64,000 bases of DNA from Rhodocyclus tenuis (GTDB taxonomy: Bacteria > Pseudomonadota > Gammaproteobacteria > Burkholderiales > Rhodocyclaceae), in contig NZ_JACIGE010000001.1 of the NCBI RefSeq assembly GCF_014197755.1, forward strand, positions 512,847 through 576,846, read 5' to 3'. Each line of letters starts with the position of its first letter. Within the stretch, counting starts at the first letter, position 1. The notes under the pieces were generated by a model. That model was not told where the DNA came from. It made no database searches and saw only the letters and a program-made list of their open reading frames with translations. The translations under genes were made by a program, and so were the position numbers. Positions 8,588-17,881 of this stretch are shown here, in pieces.

Positions 8588-9210
8588 ACCTGATCCCTTC
8601 GTACTCCGCCGACGGGCAGACGCACGGACGCTTCGACTACGCGGTCATCGCCGACTGGATTCCGCCCGGCGAGCGCGTGCTCGACTTGGGCTGCGGCGAC
8701 GGCACGCTGCTGCGCTACCTGCGCGAAACCAAGGGTGTCACCGGCTACGGCGTCGAGATCGACGCGCAACGCGTGCTCGGCTGCATCCGTAACGGTGTGG
8801 ATGTGATCCAGATCGACATCGAGCAGGGCCTGCAAGGCTTCGAGGATGATTCCTTTGACCACGTGATCATCTCGCAGGCGCTGCAGGCGATGCACGGCAC
8901 CGAGCACATCCTCGAGGAAATCCTGCGCGTCGGCCGCGAGGCGGTGGTCAGCTTCCCCAACTTCGCCTTCCGCGCCAACCGCGCGGCGATCAACGCCGGC
9001 CACATGCCGGTCTCGGAAGACCTGCCCTACGAGTGGTACGAAACGCCGAACGTGCGCTTCTTCACGCTGATCGACTTCGAGGAGCTGTGCGCGCAACTCG
9101 GCATCGAGATCCGCGAGCGGCTGGCCTTCGACGACCGCGGCGAGCCGGTCACCGACGACCCCAACCTCAACGGCAGCCTCGCCTTCTACCGGCTCGGCCG
9201 CGCCGGCTGA
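8584..9210 (+). CDS. metW: Methionine biosynthesis protein MetW
   Basis: MetW is a small SAM-methyltransferase-fold protein (208 residues) almost always encoded with metX in proteobacteria and needed for efficient homoserine acylation. It shows the SAM-fold motif '[15 protein letters not shown]' (about 32-46) and the MetW hallmarks '[11 protein letters not shown]', '[13 protein letters not shown]' and '[23 protein letters not shown]'. It overlaps metX by four bases (ATGA) and its own stop shares a base with the next start (TGATG), which indicates translational coupling in one operon. Confidence 0.93.
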   Translation: MNLIPSYSADGQTHGRFDYAVIADWIPPGERVLDLGCGDGTLLRYLRETKGVTGYGVEIDAQRVLGCIRNGVDVIQIDIEQGLQGFEDDSFDHVIISQALQAMHGTEHILEEILRVGREAVVSFPNFAFRANRAAINAGHMPVSEDLPYEWYETPNVRFFTLIDFEELCAQLGIEIRERLAFDDRGEPVTDDPNLNGSLAFYRLGRAG

Positions 9211-10625
9211 TGGAGGGAGGCGACGCAGCCGGCGGCTCTGCGCGCGGCGCGGCGCCGCGTGCGGACGGCGGCAACGCCGGGCAGGAAGGCAACGTGCAGG
9301 ACAGCGGTAGCGAAGCTTCCGCGAGCAAGTCGGCCGGCAGCAGCGGCACTGCGGCGGCACCCGACTGGAGACGCGCGCTGCTCTCGCGCAAGATGCTGAT
9401 CTGCATCTTCACCGGCTTCTCGTCAGGGCTACCGCTCTACCTGCTGCTCAACCTGCTGCCGGCGTGGCTGAGGAGCGAAGGCGTTGATCTGAAGACGATC
9501 GGCTTCTTCGCACTGATCCAGTTCCCCTACACTTGGAAGTTCCTCTGGGCGCCGCTGCTCGACCGCTTCGCGCTGCCGAAGCTCGGCCGCCGGCGCGGCT
9601 GGATGCTGGCGACGCAGATCGGCCTCTTGCTCACCATCGGCAGCCTCGGTGGCCTCTCGCCGCACGACGGCATCGGTCCGGTGCTGTGGCTGGCGGCGAT
9701 CCTCGCGCTGCTCTCGGCGACGCAGGACATCGCGCTCGACGCCTACCGCCGCGAACTGCTTGCGGAAGAGGAACTCGGCCTCGGCAACTCGGTGCACGTG
9801 AACGCCTACCGCGTCGCCGGGCTGGTGCCCGGTTCGCTGTCGCTGATCCTCGCCGACCGCCTGCCCTGGGGCGAGGTGTTCTGGATCACCGCCGCCTTCA
9901 TGCTGCCCGGCATGCTGATGGCGCTCTCGATCCGCGAACCGGCGCTGACCGCCGCCGTACCGAAGACGCTGCGCGAGGCGGTGGTCGAGCCTTTCCGCGA
10001 GTTCATCGGTCGTGCTGGCGTGCGCGGCGCGCTGCTGACGCTCGGTTTCATCTTCCTCTACAAGCTCGGCGACTCCCTGTGCACCGCGCTGGCGACGCCG
10101 TTCTACCTCGACATGGGCTTTACCAAGACCGACATCGGGCTGATCGCCAAGAACGCCGGGCTGTGGCCGGCGGTGATCGGCGGTCTGGCCGGCGGCCTGT
10201 GGATGGTCAAGCTCGGCATCAACCGCGCGCTGTGGCTGTTCGGCGTGGTGCAGGTACTGTCGATCCTCGGCTTCGCCTGGCTCGCCTGGCTCGGTCCGCA
10301 GGGCGAGATCGACGCGGCGGCACGACTGTCGCTGGCGCTGGTGATCGGCCTGGAAGCGCTCGGCGTCGGGCTTGGCACCGCCGCCTTCGTCGCCTTCATC
10401 GCGCGTAGCACGCACCCGGCGTACTCGGCGACGCAGTTCGCGCTGTTCACCAGCCTCGCCGCGGTGCCGCGCACGCTGGTCAACGCCTCGGCCGGCTGGC
10501 TGGTCGACGGTCTCGGCTGGTTCGCCTTCTTCCTGCTGTGCACGGCGCTGGCGCTGCCCGGCATGGCGCTGCTGGCCAAGGTGGCACCGTGGAACGCCGC
10601 CGAGCCGGCGCGCCTGGGCGGCTGA
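9210..10625 (+). CDS. AmpG-family muropeptide permease (MFS)
   Basis: AmpG-type carriers import anhydro-muropeptides from the periplasm for cell-wall recycling. The protein (471 residues from the ATG overlapping the metW stop) has about twelve hydrophobic segments and the family's opening 'RKMLICIFTGFSSGLPLYLLLNLLPAWLRSEGVDLKTIGFFALIQFPYTWKF', shown here in part as its recognisable core. It also has 'ALLSATQDIALDAYRREL'. The first 55 or so residues are low-complexity Gly/Ala/Ser and may be a non-conserved tail, or the true start may be further in. Co-transcription with metX-metW appears positional. Confidence 0.82.
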   Translation: MEGGDAAGGSARGAAPRADGGNAGQEGNVQDSGSEASASKSAGSSGTAAAPDWRRALLSRKMLICIFTGFSSGLPLYLLLNLLPAWLRSEGVDLKTIGFFALIQFPYTWKFLWAPLLDRFALPKLGRRRGWMLATQIGLLLTIGSLGGLSPHDGIGPVLWLAAILALLSATQDIALDAYRRELLAEEELGLGNSVHVNAYRVAGLVPGSLSLILADRLPWGEVFWITAAFMLPGMLMALSIREPALTAAVPKTLREAVVEPFREFIGRAGVRGALLTLGFIFLYKLGDSLCTALATPFYLDMGFTKTDIGLIAKNAGLWPAVIGGLAGGLWMVKLGINRALWLFGVVQVLSILGFAWLAWLGPQGEIDAAARLSLALVIGLEALGVGLGTAAFVAFIARSTHPAYSATQFALFTSLAAVPRTLVNASAGWLVDGLGWFAFFLLCTALALPGMALLAKVAPWNAAEPARLGG

Positions 10626-10720
10626 AAAGGACGCTCCAGCGTAACGAATTCAGGGCAGCAGACAGCCGCGGACCATGCGGCGACAGATGCTGCCAGCGCA
10701 GCAACGAAGCAACGCCGGCG

Positions 10721-11152
10721 TCAGTCGATCTTTCGATAAACCTGCACGAAGCGCGCGTTTTCGGCGATGCCGAAATCGCCCGGCGCGTACTGCAGCAACC
10801 AGTCGCCGGCCTTGCCGTACAAACGGTCGCCGCCGGCCGAACGCAACGCGGTAAACGGCTCGGCAATCTGCCGCGCCAGCACCGGCAGCGGCCGCGCGCG
10901 GTAGCAGCCATCCTCGCCAGGCGGCGTCGGCGGCAGCGCTGCGTACTTGGCGTCAAAACGATCGCGCGAAACGACCCAGCGGCTGCCGGTGGCACCGCTG
11001 ATCAGCGCATCGCCCGGCGCATAGCGGTTGGGTCCTTCCAGGCTGATCAGCTCGCCCGGCTCGCGGGCAAAGGCGACGCTCACGGTTTCGTCCTTGACGT
11101 AGCGGGCGGCGAGGGGATCGGTGACGAGGTTGATGTTGTCGAGTTCGAGCAT
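10721..11152 (-). CDS. PGDYG-domain protein
   Basis: This short soluble protein of 143 residues carries the motif that names the PGDYG family, here as 'LLQYAPGDFGIAENARFVQVY' near the C-terminus. A second, earlier copy-like stretch is 'NRYAPGDALISGATGSRWVV'. The biochemical role of the family is not established. No operon partner is evident: it converges with the permease gene and is followed upstream by the PEP-CTERM gene's terminator. Confidence 0.72.
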   Translation of the reverse strand: MLELDNINLVTDPLAARYVKDETVSVAFAREPGELISLEGPNRYAPGDALISGATGSRWVVSRDRFDAKYAALPPTPPGEDGCYRARPLPVLARQIAEPFTALRSAGGDRLYGKAGDWLLQYAPGDFGIAENARFVQVYRKID

Positions 11153-11262
11153 GGTGTAGATGGCCGTTTTTGATCAGGCATTACTGGCGATTGCTTACGG
11201 GACTGGCAACGAACGGGCGGCGAACATCATCAATACCGCGCCGAGTGAGTCCGTAGACCTGA

Positions 11263-11282
11263 AAACCCGCCGTAGCGGGTTT
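11263..11282 (-). terminator. Intrinsic terminator after the PEP-CTERM gene
   Basis: A perfect 8-bp stem, AAACCCGC (11263-11270) and GCGGGTTT (11275-11282), encloses a CGTA loop. Read on the minus strand it ends in a T-run. It lies about 20 bases beyond the stop of the PEP-CTERM gene. Confidence 0.75.
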
Positions 11283-11303
11283 CCATGACGGTTTGCGCAG
11301 CCT

Positions 11304-11876
11304 TCAGGATTTCCGGCGCCGGCCCAGCCCGAGACCCAGCAGTCCAAGGCTGAGCAGCGCCAGCGATGCCGGCTCGGGTACGTTGTTCGCGGACGAGCTT
11401 ACGACGATATTGTCGACGGCATAGTTGTTGCCGCGACTGACCAGACTGATCGAGAGAGCGGTGATATTTTCCAGATCACTACGCGTTTGCGGGGCAAACG
11501 CCGTTTTGCGATAGTCGATACCGCCCACGTCCATGTAGTAAGCACTGGAAGGGAAAGTCCCGATAGAGCCGGCGTCATATCCACTGACCGAAAACGCTCC
11601 GCCGTCGATCCGGCTGAGCGTTACGCCTGCACCATAGACGTTCCCATTGTTGGAGTCGATCAGCCGGCTGCTGCCGCCGACATTCTGGATCGCCGGGAGA
11701 TCGCCGTAACCGATGTAGTCGAGGCGGTAGTCACCCAAAGTCAGGCTCGTGAAATTGCCGAGCGGAGCCGAATCAAAAGTCAGGACGACGCTGCTGGCGT
11801 TGGCAGTGCTGGCAGAAGCCAGTCCTGCGCAAGCGGCGGCGAATCCAACTGCGCGTGCAAGTTGCGAAAGTTTCAT
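11304..11876 (-). CDS. PEP-CTERM sorting-domain exported protein
   Basis: The 190-residue protein has an N-terminal signal peptide ('MKLSQLARAVGFAAACAGLA', cleavage near residue 27) and a C-terminal PEP-CTERM tripartite tail: 'VPEPASLALL', a hydrophobic helix, then the basic end GRRRKS. Such tails are recognised by exosortase, which releases or anchors proteins at the surface of biofilm/floc-forming Gram-negative bacteria. The middle (residues 28-160) is a beta-rich, Gly/Ser/Asn-rich domain. No exosortase gene is in the window. A sigma-54-like promoter lies upstream. Confidence 0.9.
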   Translation of the reverse strand: MKLSQLARAVGFAAACAGLASASTANASSVVLTFDSAPLGNFTSLTLGDYRLDYIGYGDLPAIQNVGGSSRLIDSNNGNVYGAGVTLSRIDGGAFSVSGYDAGSIGTFPSSAYYMDVGGIDYRKTAFAPQTRSDLENITALSISLVSRGNNYAVDNIVVSSSANNVPEPASLALLSLGLLGLGLGRRRKS

Positions 11877-11927
11877 TTTCCGGTTTCCCCCAATGAAGGC
11901 GCTCCCCGCGCCGAAGCGGCGCTAATT

Positions 11928-11943
11928 TGCAATTTCCGGACCT
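11928..11943 (-). promoter_or_regulatory. Sigma-54-type promoter of the PEP-CTERM gene
   Basis: On the minus strand the 16-base block reads AGGTCCGGAAATTGCA. It contains the invariant -24 GG (11942-11941) and -12 GC (11930-11929), exactly ten bases apart, and the preferred TTGCA. The predicted transcript start is near 11917, about 40 bases before the ATG. RpoN control of PEP-CTERM genes through the PrsK/PrsR system is known in floc-forming relatives, which fits. Confidence 0.6.
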
Positions 11944-12195
11944 GACGAAACTTGTTGCGTGAAATCAGCCGACTGGCACCTCATCCGCGCCAAGGCCCGG
12001 GGTCCGTTGTAAAGATTTCCGACGGTTGCCGCGATCTCGCCGAACGCTTGCCGATCGTCGATCGGAGCCTGCGCCCGGGGTCGGGCACCTGTCAGGAAAA
12101 CCGGCCCTGAGCTATCGCGGAACAATCCCGGCGCGGGCGCGGTAGCATTGGCGTCCGGCCACTGGCCCAACAACGCCCGCCCAGTCCCTCCCGAC
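11944..12195. other. Intergenic remainder between the PEP-CTERM and uracil-glycosylase genes
   Basis: Together with the promoter this makes a 319-base non-coding gap. Any enhancer-binding site for the sigma-54 promoter, and the plus-strand promoter of the glycosylase gene, should lie here. I see no clear inverted repeat or -35/-10 pair. Confidence 0.4.
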
Positions 12196-12918
12196 ATGCC
12201 GACAACTGCCACATCACTCATCGCCGCCGCGCGCGAACTTTCCGCCGCGGTCGACACGCTCGACTTCGCGCCCGCCGCCAGCCACGTCTACAACCCGCTC
12301 GACTACGCGTGGGCGCCGCACGAGGCTTACCTCGCGCGTTACGGCGCGACGCCAAAGCGCGTCGTCTTCCTCGGCATGAACCCCGGCCCTTTCGGCATGG
12401 CGCAGTGTGGCGTTCCTTTCGGCGAGATCGCGCTGGTGCGCGACTGGCTGGGCATTGAGGCAGCGGTCGGCAAGCCGGCGCGCGAGAACCCGAAGAAGCC
12501 GGTTGAGGGTTTCGCCTGTACGCGCTCGGAGGTCAGCGGCCGGCGCCTGTGGGGACTGTTTCGCGAGCGTTTCGGCACGGCCGAGGCCTTCGCCGCCGAG
12601 CACTTCGTCGCCAACTGGTGCCCGCTGGCCTTCTTCGACCAGGGACGCAATCTCACGCCGGACAAGCTGCCGGCGGCGCAGGTGGCGCCGCTCAACGCCG
12701 CCTGCGACGCGCATCTGCGCCGCGTGGTCGAGATCCTGCAGCCGGAGTGGCTGATCGGCGTCGGCGGCTTTGCCGAGACGCGTGCGCGCGAAGCGCTCGC
12801 CGGCATGAACGTACGCATCGGCCGCATCCTGCACCCGAGCCCGGCCAGCCCGGCCGCCAATCGCGACTGGTCCGGAACGGCAACGCGGCAGCTGCACGAA
12901 CTCGGCGTCTGGCGCTGA
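12196..12918 (+). CDS. SMUG1-like uracil-DNA glycosylase family protein
   Basis: SMUG1-type enzymes remove uracil and oxidised pyrimidines from DNA. The 240-residue protein has the signature 'LGMNPGPFGMAQCGVPFGE' with the catalytic Asn62, and the C-terminal 'ILHPSPASPAANRDW' with the catalytic His. 'VGGFAETRAREAL' between them is also typical. The start at 12196 (MPTTATS) gives the expected length. SMUG1 homologues are scattered in bacteria and common in Rhodocyclales relatives. It appears to be monocistronic. Confidence 0.85.
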   Translation: MPTTATSLIAAARELSAAVDTLDFAPAASHVYNPLDYAWAPHEAYLARYGATPKRVVFLGMNPGPFGMAQCGVPFGEIALVRDWLGIEAAVGKPARENPKKPVEGFACTRSEVSGRRLWGLFRERFGTAEAFAAEHFVANWCPLAFFDQGRNLTPDKLPAAQVAPLNAACDAHLRRVVEILQPEWLIGVGGFAETRAREALAGMNVRIGRILHPSPASPAANRDWSGTATRQLHELGVWR

Positions 12919-12945
12919 GTCGTCGGCACATCCCGGCGCCCGGCG

Positions 12946-13650
12946 TCAGGCGCTCTGCGGCTTCCCGTCGACCGTCAGGCGGACTTCGCCGGTCGGGCTG
13001 AAGCTGATGGCAGCCTGCGGCGCTGGCGCATTGCCCGACAACAACTGGGCGTGGCGGGCGAGGACCGCGCCCAACTGCTGTGGCGAGGCATTCAGGTATT
13101 CCTGCTGGAAGCGTACGCCCTCGTCGAGCAGGGCCTTGCTTTGCGACAGACCGACGCTCCAGCTCAGCGCGTTGGCCATGACCGGCGATTCCTGCAAGGC
13201 CTGCTTGAGCTCCTTGGCGTACGGATAGTCGGCGGGAAACTGCACCTGCCCCGCCGAATCGTAAGTGATCTGCTCCGGAGCATAGGGAATCCCGTTGGCC
13301 GACAGGAAACCGGGGAACTTGGCGGAGAGATAGCCCGACAAGGCGTCGATGTTGCGCTGGCTGGGCATCAGCAAGGGCGGTAGTTCGCCATTGCTCTTCG
13401 CCTTGTTGTCGACGAGGAAGCTTTCGATGTCCTGATTCACCACTCCCTGATTGGTATCAAGGGACACCTTGCCGCCGGCACCGCTCACCCCTGCCTCCTG
13501 TTCGCTGGACAAGGCGCGCAGACCGGCGGCAGAGAGGGTGACGTTATCGGCATGTTTTGCCGGCGAAGTGGCCGGATCTTGCCGCATCAGGCGGGCCGCG
13601 TTGCCCGTTATCTCGCGGATAGCGGTGCTGCTGATGTTTTGAATGCTCAT
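12946..13650 (-). CDS. Hypothetical protein, 234 aa
   Basis: I do not recognise this family. The start at 13650 (MSIQNISSTAIREI) is preferred; the in-frame extension upstream is arginine/histidine-rich shadow of the exporter gene. The protein lacks a signal peptide and membrane segments. The first 90 residues are Ala/Ser/Asn-rich and look flexible ('DNVTLSAAGLRALSSEQEAG'). The middle has 'IDALSGYLSAKFPGFLSANGIPY' and the C-terminus ends in a small beta strand pair. It lies 68 bases downstream of the DMT exporter gene on the same strand. Confidence 0.6.
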   Translation of the reverse strand: MSIQNISSTAIREITGNAARLMRQDPATSPAKHADNVTLSAAGLRALSSEQEAGVSGAGGKVSLDTNQGVVNQDIESFLVDNKAKSNGELPPLLMPSQRNIDALSGYLSAKFPGFLSANGIPYAPEQITYDSAGQVQFPADYPYAKELKQALQESPVMANALSWSVGLSQSKALLDEGVRFQQEYLNASPQQLGAVLARHAQLLSGNAPAPQAAISFSPTGEVRLTVDGKPQSA

Positions 13651-13718
13651 CGCTGTGCTCGTGCTGGTGGGACGACCCAGCACTGCACAATTTGTGCCCA
13701 GCGAACTGCGCGATGAGG

Positions 13719-14636
13719 CTAAGCGCGGCGCTGCCTTGACACCAGCAGCACGCCGGCGAGCACCAGCCCGGCACCGGCGAGTTGCTCGAGCGAGAAGGGT
13801 TCGCCGAGGATCGGCCAGCTGAAGAAGATCGTCAGCACCGGGCCAAGCGTGCCGATGAGCACCGTGCGCGACGGCCCGATGCGGCGCACCGCCGCCGACT
13901 GCATGAACACCGGCAGCACGGTCGAGAAGATCGCCATGCCGATGCCGCAGGCGAGCACCGGCCACGGCTGGATCAGCGCCGTCAGCGGCTGGGTGACGAA
14001 GAAGTGCGCTTGCGTCGCGCCGACCGAGACGAGCATCGCCAGCGCAGCGAAACGCGCCGAGCCGAGGCGGCGGATCGGGTCGGCGGCGCCGGCGTTGTAC
14101 AGCGCGTAGGTCAGCGACGAGGCGAAGACAAAGGCGCCGCCGATGAGCACCGCCTGCGTATCGTCGCCGATCTTCACGTCGTGCACGAAAGCCAGCGCGA
14201 TGCCGGCGTAGGACAGCGCGATGGCGCCGATCTCGCGCCGCGTCAGCGGCCGGCCCATGAACAGCACGCCGATGAGCACGGTCAGCGTCGGGTAGGTGAA
14301 CAGGATCAGCCGCTCCAACCCGGCCGAGATGTAGTGCAGGCCGATGAAGTCGAAGAGGCTCGAGGCGTAGTAGCCAAGCAGGCCGAGCACGGTGATCAGC
14401 GCCCAGTCGCGGCGCGAAAGCGGCGGCGCGCCACGGCCTTCACGCAGGCCGACCCAGGCGAAGAAGGGCAGCGCGAAGACCATGCGCAGCGAGAGCAAGG
14501 TCACCGCGTCGACCGGAACCGCCTGCGGCACGGCGTAGGCAAGTTTGACGAAGATCGCCTTGAACGAAAAACCGAAGGCGGCGGCGATCGCCAGGGCGAC
14601 GCCGATGCGTTCGGAGGACCAGTGTTTCCAGGGCAT
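13719..14636 (-). CDS. DMT-family transporter with two EamA domains
   Basis: The 305-residue inner-membrane protein has ten hydrophobic segments arranged as two EamA repeats (about 10-145 and 160-300). Motifs include 'KAIFVKLAYA', 'LSLRMVFALPFFAWVGL', 'RLILFTYPTLTVLIGVLFMGRPL' and the second-repeat counterpart 'VLIGTLGPVLTIFFSWPILGEPFSLEQLAGAGLVLAGVLLV' (quoted only in part as a pattern). Members export amino acids, nucleosides or metabolites; the substrate cannot be predicted here. Codon use resembles its neighbours. Confidence 0.88.
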   Translation of the reverse strand: MPWKHWSSERIGVALAIAAAFGFSFKAIFVKLAYAVPQAVPVDAVTLLSLRMVFALPFFAWVGLREGRGAPPLSRRDWALITVLGLLGYYASSLFDFIGLHYISAGLERLILFTYPTLTVLIGVLFMGRPLTRREIGAIALSYAGIALAFVHDVKIGDDTQAVLIGGAFVFASSLTYALYNAGAADPIRRLGSARFAALAMLVSVGATQAHFFVTQPLTALIQPWPVLACGIGMAIFSTVLPVFMQSAAVRRIGPSRTVLIGTLGPVLTIFFSWPILGEPFSLEQLAGAGLVLAGVLLVSRQRRA

Positions 14637-14915
14637 GGGGATCGGTGGTAGCGGGTTTGGCAGGGAGCCAGGGGCAAACGCTAGTGTCGATAAGCGTTCG
14701 TTTCATGCGCACGATATATTCAGGCCAGCCGGGAGTGAGCGGCCGCAATACTGATCAAGCGCCGCAGCCACTTATTTTCCGGCGATCCGCTGCGCGCGAC
14801 AATTGGTGATCGCGCAAGTACGCGTTCGCGCTGGACGAAGGCTCGCTTCCGCTGCGCGGCCGGTGCCGTGTTGCGCGAGCGCTGCTGCCGGGCGCTGCCT
14901 GTGGGGTAGCGCCGC

Positions 14916-17732
14916 TCAGTCGGCGGCGAGCGGCAGCCACAGGGTGACGGTGGTGCCGACGCCCTGCTCGCTGCCGAGCGCAATTTCGCCACCGTGCAGC
15001 TCGACGATTTCCTTGACGATGCTCATTCCCAGACCAGTGCCGGGTATCTTGCCCGAGGTGTCGGCACAGTAGAAACGCTCGCAGACGCGCGACAGCTGCG
15101 CGGGGGTCATGCCGATGCCGTGATCGTGCACTTCGACGCCGACGCGCCGGGTGTCATCGCGCATGTCCAGACGCAGCGCCAGTTCGATCGCACCGCCGCC
15201 GGGCGAATACTTGTAGGCGTTGGAAAGGATGTTGAGCAACGCCTGCTGCATCTTGTGCCGATCGGCATTGATGAACAGCGGCGCGGCGCTTCCTGCCACT
15301 TCGGGAAACGGCCGCCCGGCCGGCGGCTTGTAGCCGGCGACGGCCTCGGCGACGATCTCCTGGACGCACAGGCGTTCGATCACGAAATCGGTGCCGCGAC
15401 GGGCCTCGATGCGCGCCAGATCGAGCAGCTCGTTGATGATCGACGCCATCAGGTCGGCCTGACGGGCGATCGTCTGCAACATCTCGCGCTGCATCGCCGG
15501 CTCGAAATCCTGCAGCAGGAGCAGTTCGGAGTAGCCGTAGATGCTGGCCATCGGCGTGCGCAGCTCATGCGCGGCGGTCGACAGGAACTCGCTCTTCAAG
15601 CGGTCGACTTCGGTTTCGCGCGTGACGTCGCGAAAGTAGAGGATCTGCGAAACGCGTTCGGTCGCGGACGTGCGGATACCGACGCGCAGGAAACGGCTGT
15701 TCGGGCTGGCCAGTTCGAGCAGAATCGGCCGCCGCTTGTCCGGGCCGATGATGTCGCCCATTTCCTCGAGCTTCTGCCGCGCCGTGCGCAAGGCGGCAAC
15801 GCCGGGGAAGGGCGCGCTGGCGATGCACATCGCGGCGAGGCGGTCGGAGAAGACTTGCTCGTCGACACCGATGATGTCGGCCGCGTCCATGCCGGTCATG
15901 CCGAGAAAGGCGAGGTTGGCGAAGTTGACGCGCAGTTCGCTGTCGAAGGAGACAAAGCCGTCGGGGCTCAGCGCAAAGATGGCGTCGAGCTGTTCCGAGC
16001 GGTAATTGAGTTCGCGTGTGCGGCTATCGACCAGCTCCTCGAGCTTGAGGCGGTATTGCTCGAGCTCGGCTTCGACTGCCTTGCGCTTGCTGATGTCACG
16101 CTGCAGAGAGAAAACCAGCGTCTTGTCGCCCCAGACGACCTTGCTCACCGACACTTCGGCCGGGTAGGTGCTGCCGTCCTTGCGCCGGTGCTCGGTTGCG
16201 AAAAATCTGCCGGACGCGCCGAGTTCCGGCATGACGCGCGCCGGATACATCCGTTCGAGGCTCACGTCCCAGTCGAAGACGTTCATCCGGGCAAGCTCTT
16301 CGCCGCTGTAACCGAGCATCGCGGCACACGCCGGATTGGCCTCGAAAACGCTGCCGTCGGGGTTGAGGATGGCGACGCCGTCGCGTTCGTGTTCGAACAG
16401 CGCACGCCAGCGTTCGGCCTCTTCGGCGATCTTCGCCTGTGCCGCCAGCTGGCGCGCGTCCTGTGCGGCGATGGTTTCGAGCAGCACGTCGAAATCCCTG
16501 CCGAGACGACCGAGCTCGTCGTCGCGGATCGGCTCGCCGTGGCGCGCACTGCGGTTGCCCTGACGCACCCGCGCCATGGTGCTGCCCATGTGCGCCAGCC
16601 GCTGCGTCAGCTCGCTCCCGGTGCGCAGGAAACCCAGCGAGAGCACCAGCATGGTCAGCGCCAGCAGCGCGGCGATCATGGCAAAGAGCAGCAGCATCGA
16701 TTTCCTGTAAGGCGTGTCGGGAAAGCCCGCAGCGATCATGCCGATACGCCGCCCTTCACCATCGACGATCGGCGTAAATCCGGCCATGTACGACTTGTCA
16801 GCCAGCTCCACGTCGCCAAACCAGGCTTCGCCGCGCCCGACGACCGCGGCCAGGATCTCCGGTTTTTGGCGAACGCCGATATCGGTGCTGCCCTGCTGGT
16901 GCATGCGGCTGATGGCGACGCGCGTACCGTCGAGATAGAGCGAGGTCATCCCCTCGGCGGCATCCGGCAGCGTGCCGACCGGGAAAATGATTTCGCGCAT
17001 GTGCTCGATCAGCGGCGCGTTCCTGTTGAGCAGGATGCCGCCGACGAGGATGGCGTCAGGCGTATCGACCGACAGCGGAAAGTGCGCGGCGGCATTGATC
17101 AGCAGGCCGCGCGTCTCGGCGCTCGGCGTGCCGCCCGACTCGACCGGCGCATGCTCGACGCGCGCGTCGGCGACAAAACGTGGCGCGAAGCTGGCCAGCT
17201 CGGCCGTCTCGAAACGCTCGTAAGCGGCACTGGCAACGCCGAGGCGTGCCTGACGCAGCACATGAGAGTCCGGCAACCGGCTGCCGCGATCGACGCCGCT
17301 GCTGGCAGCGATGACCGTTCCGTCCTGACGCGCAACGAGCAGATAGTCGAGACCGCTGCCGCGCGCCGCTGTGCTCAGCAGCTCGACGAGCTGCGGCGTG
17401 TCGGCCTGGCGCGAAAGCAGGTAGATCAGGCGCTCCGACCGCGCCAGCTGGAAGATGCGCTGGCCGGTATCGTTCTTCAGCTGATCGAGATAATTGTGCG
17501 CACTGGCGAGATTGCCGTGCGCACCGGAGAGCAGCAGGGCATTGGCGCGTTCGCCGCCGACCAGCACCAGTACGGCGATCACCACCGGGAAAGCGATCAG
17601 CAAGGGCGCCAGGCCGACGCTGAGAAGGCGAAAACGCAGCGAACTGTTCCATGCCTGCCGCAGACGGGCCAGCAGATTGCCGGCGCGCGGATTGGCGGAC
17701 TGAGCGGCAGGAGGAGTCGCGTGTTCTTTCAT
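14916..17732 (-). CDS. Membrane sensor histidine kinase with periplasmic sensor, HAMP and two PAS domains
   Basis: The 938-residue protein is anchored by two membrane helices (about 38-60 and 352-376) flanking a large periplasmic domain of double-Cache type ('YMAGFTPIVDGEGRRIGMIAAGFPDTPYR'). Then come a HAMP region, two PAS domains (about 440-560 and 590-700), HisKA with 'TAAHELRTPMASIYGYSEL' and HATPase with 'NILSNAYKYSPGG', 'DHGIGM' and 'GTGLGMSIVKEIVELHGG'. It should autophosphorylate on that His. No response regulator is adjacent. It is divergent from the lipoprotein binding-protein gene across 149 bases, so the two may share regulation and signal. Confidence 0.9.
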   Translation of the reverse strand: MKEHATPPAAQSANPRAGNLLARLRQAWNSSLRFRLLSVGLAPLLIAFPVVIAVLVLVGGERANALLLSGAHGNLASAHNYLDQLKNDTGQRIFQLARSERLIYLLSRQADTPQLVELLSTAARGSGLDYLLVARQDGTVIAASSGVDRGSRLPDSHVLRQARLGVASAAYERFETAELASFAPRFVADARVEHAPVESGGTPSAETRGLLINAAAHFPLSVDTPDAILVGGILLNRNAPLIEHMREIIFPVGTLPDAAEGMTSLYLDGTRVAISRMHQQGSTDIGVRQKPEILAAVVGRGEAWFGDVELADKSYMAGFTPIVDGEGRRIGMIAAGFPDTPYRKSMLLLFAMIAALLALTMLVLSLGFLRTGSELTQRLAHMGSTMARVRQGNRSARHGEPIRDDELGRLGRDFDVLLETIAAQDARQLAAQAKIAEEAERWRALFEHERDGVAILNPDGSVFEANPACAAMLGYSGEELARMNVFDWDVSLERMYPARVMPELGASGRFFATEHRRKDGSTYPAEVSVSKVVWGDKTLVFSLQRDISKRKAVEAELEQYRLKLEELVDSRTRELNYRSEQLDAIFALSPDGFVSFDSELRVNFANLAFLGMTGMDAADIIGVDEQVFSDRLAAMCIASAPFPGVAALRTARQKLEEMGDIIGPDKRRPILLELASPNSRFLRVGIRTSATERVSQILYFRDVTRETEVDRLKSEFLSTAAHELRTPMASIYGYSELLLLQDFEPAMQREMLQTIARQADLMASIINELLDLARIEARRGTDFVIERLCVQEIVAEAVAGYKPPAGRPFPEVAGSAAPLFINADRHKMQQALLNILSNAYKYSPGGGAIELALRLDMRDDTRRVGVEVHDHGIGMTPAQLSRVCERFYCADTSGKIPGTGLGMSIVKEIVELHGGEIALGSEQGVGTTVTLWLPLAAD

Positions 17733-17881
17733 CGGAATAGGCAGACTCTATCATCAGCGCCGCAGGGTGGACATTCTACACGAACAAAAGTATAAACGTC
17801 AGAAGCGTCAAAAATGACAGGACGGGCACTGGTATGCCACAATGCTCGTCAGGCACTTGCAAGAGTATGCAGGAGACATGC

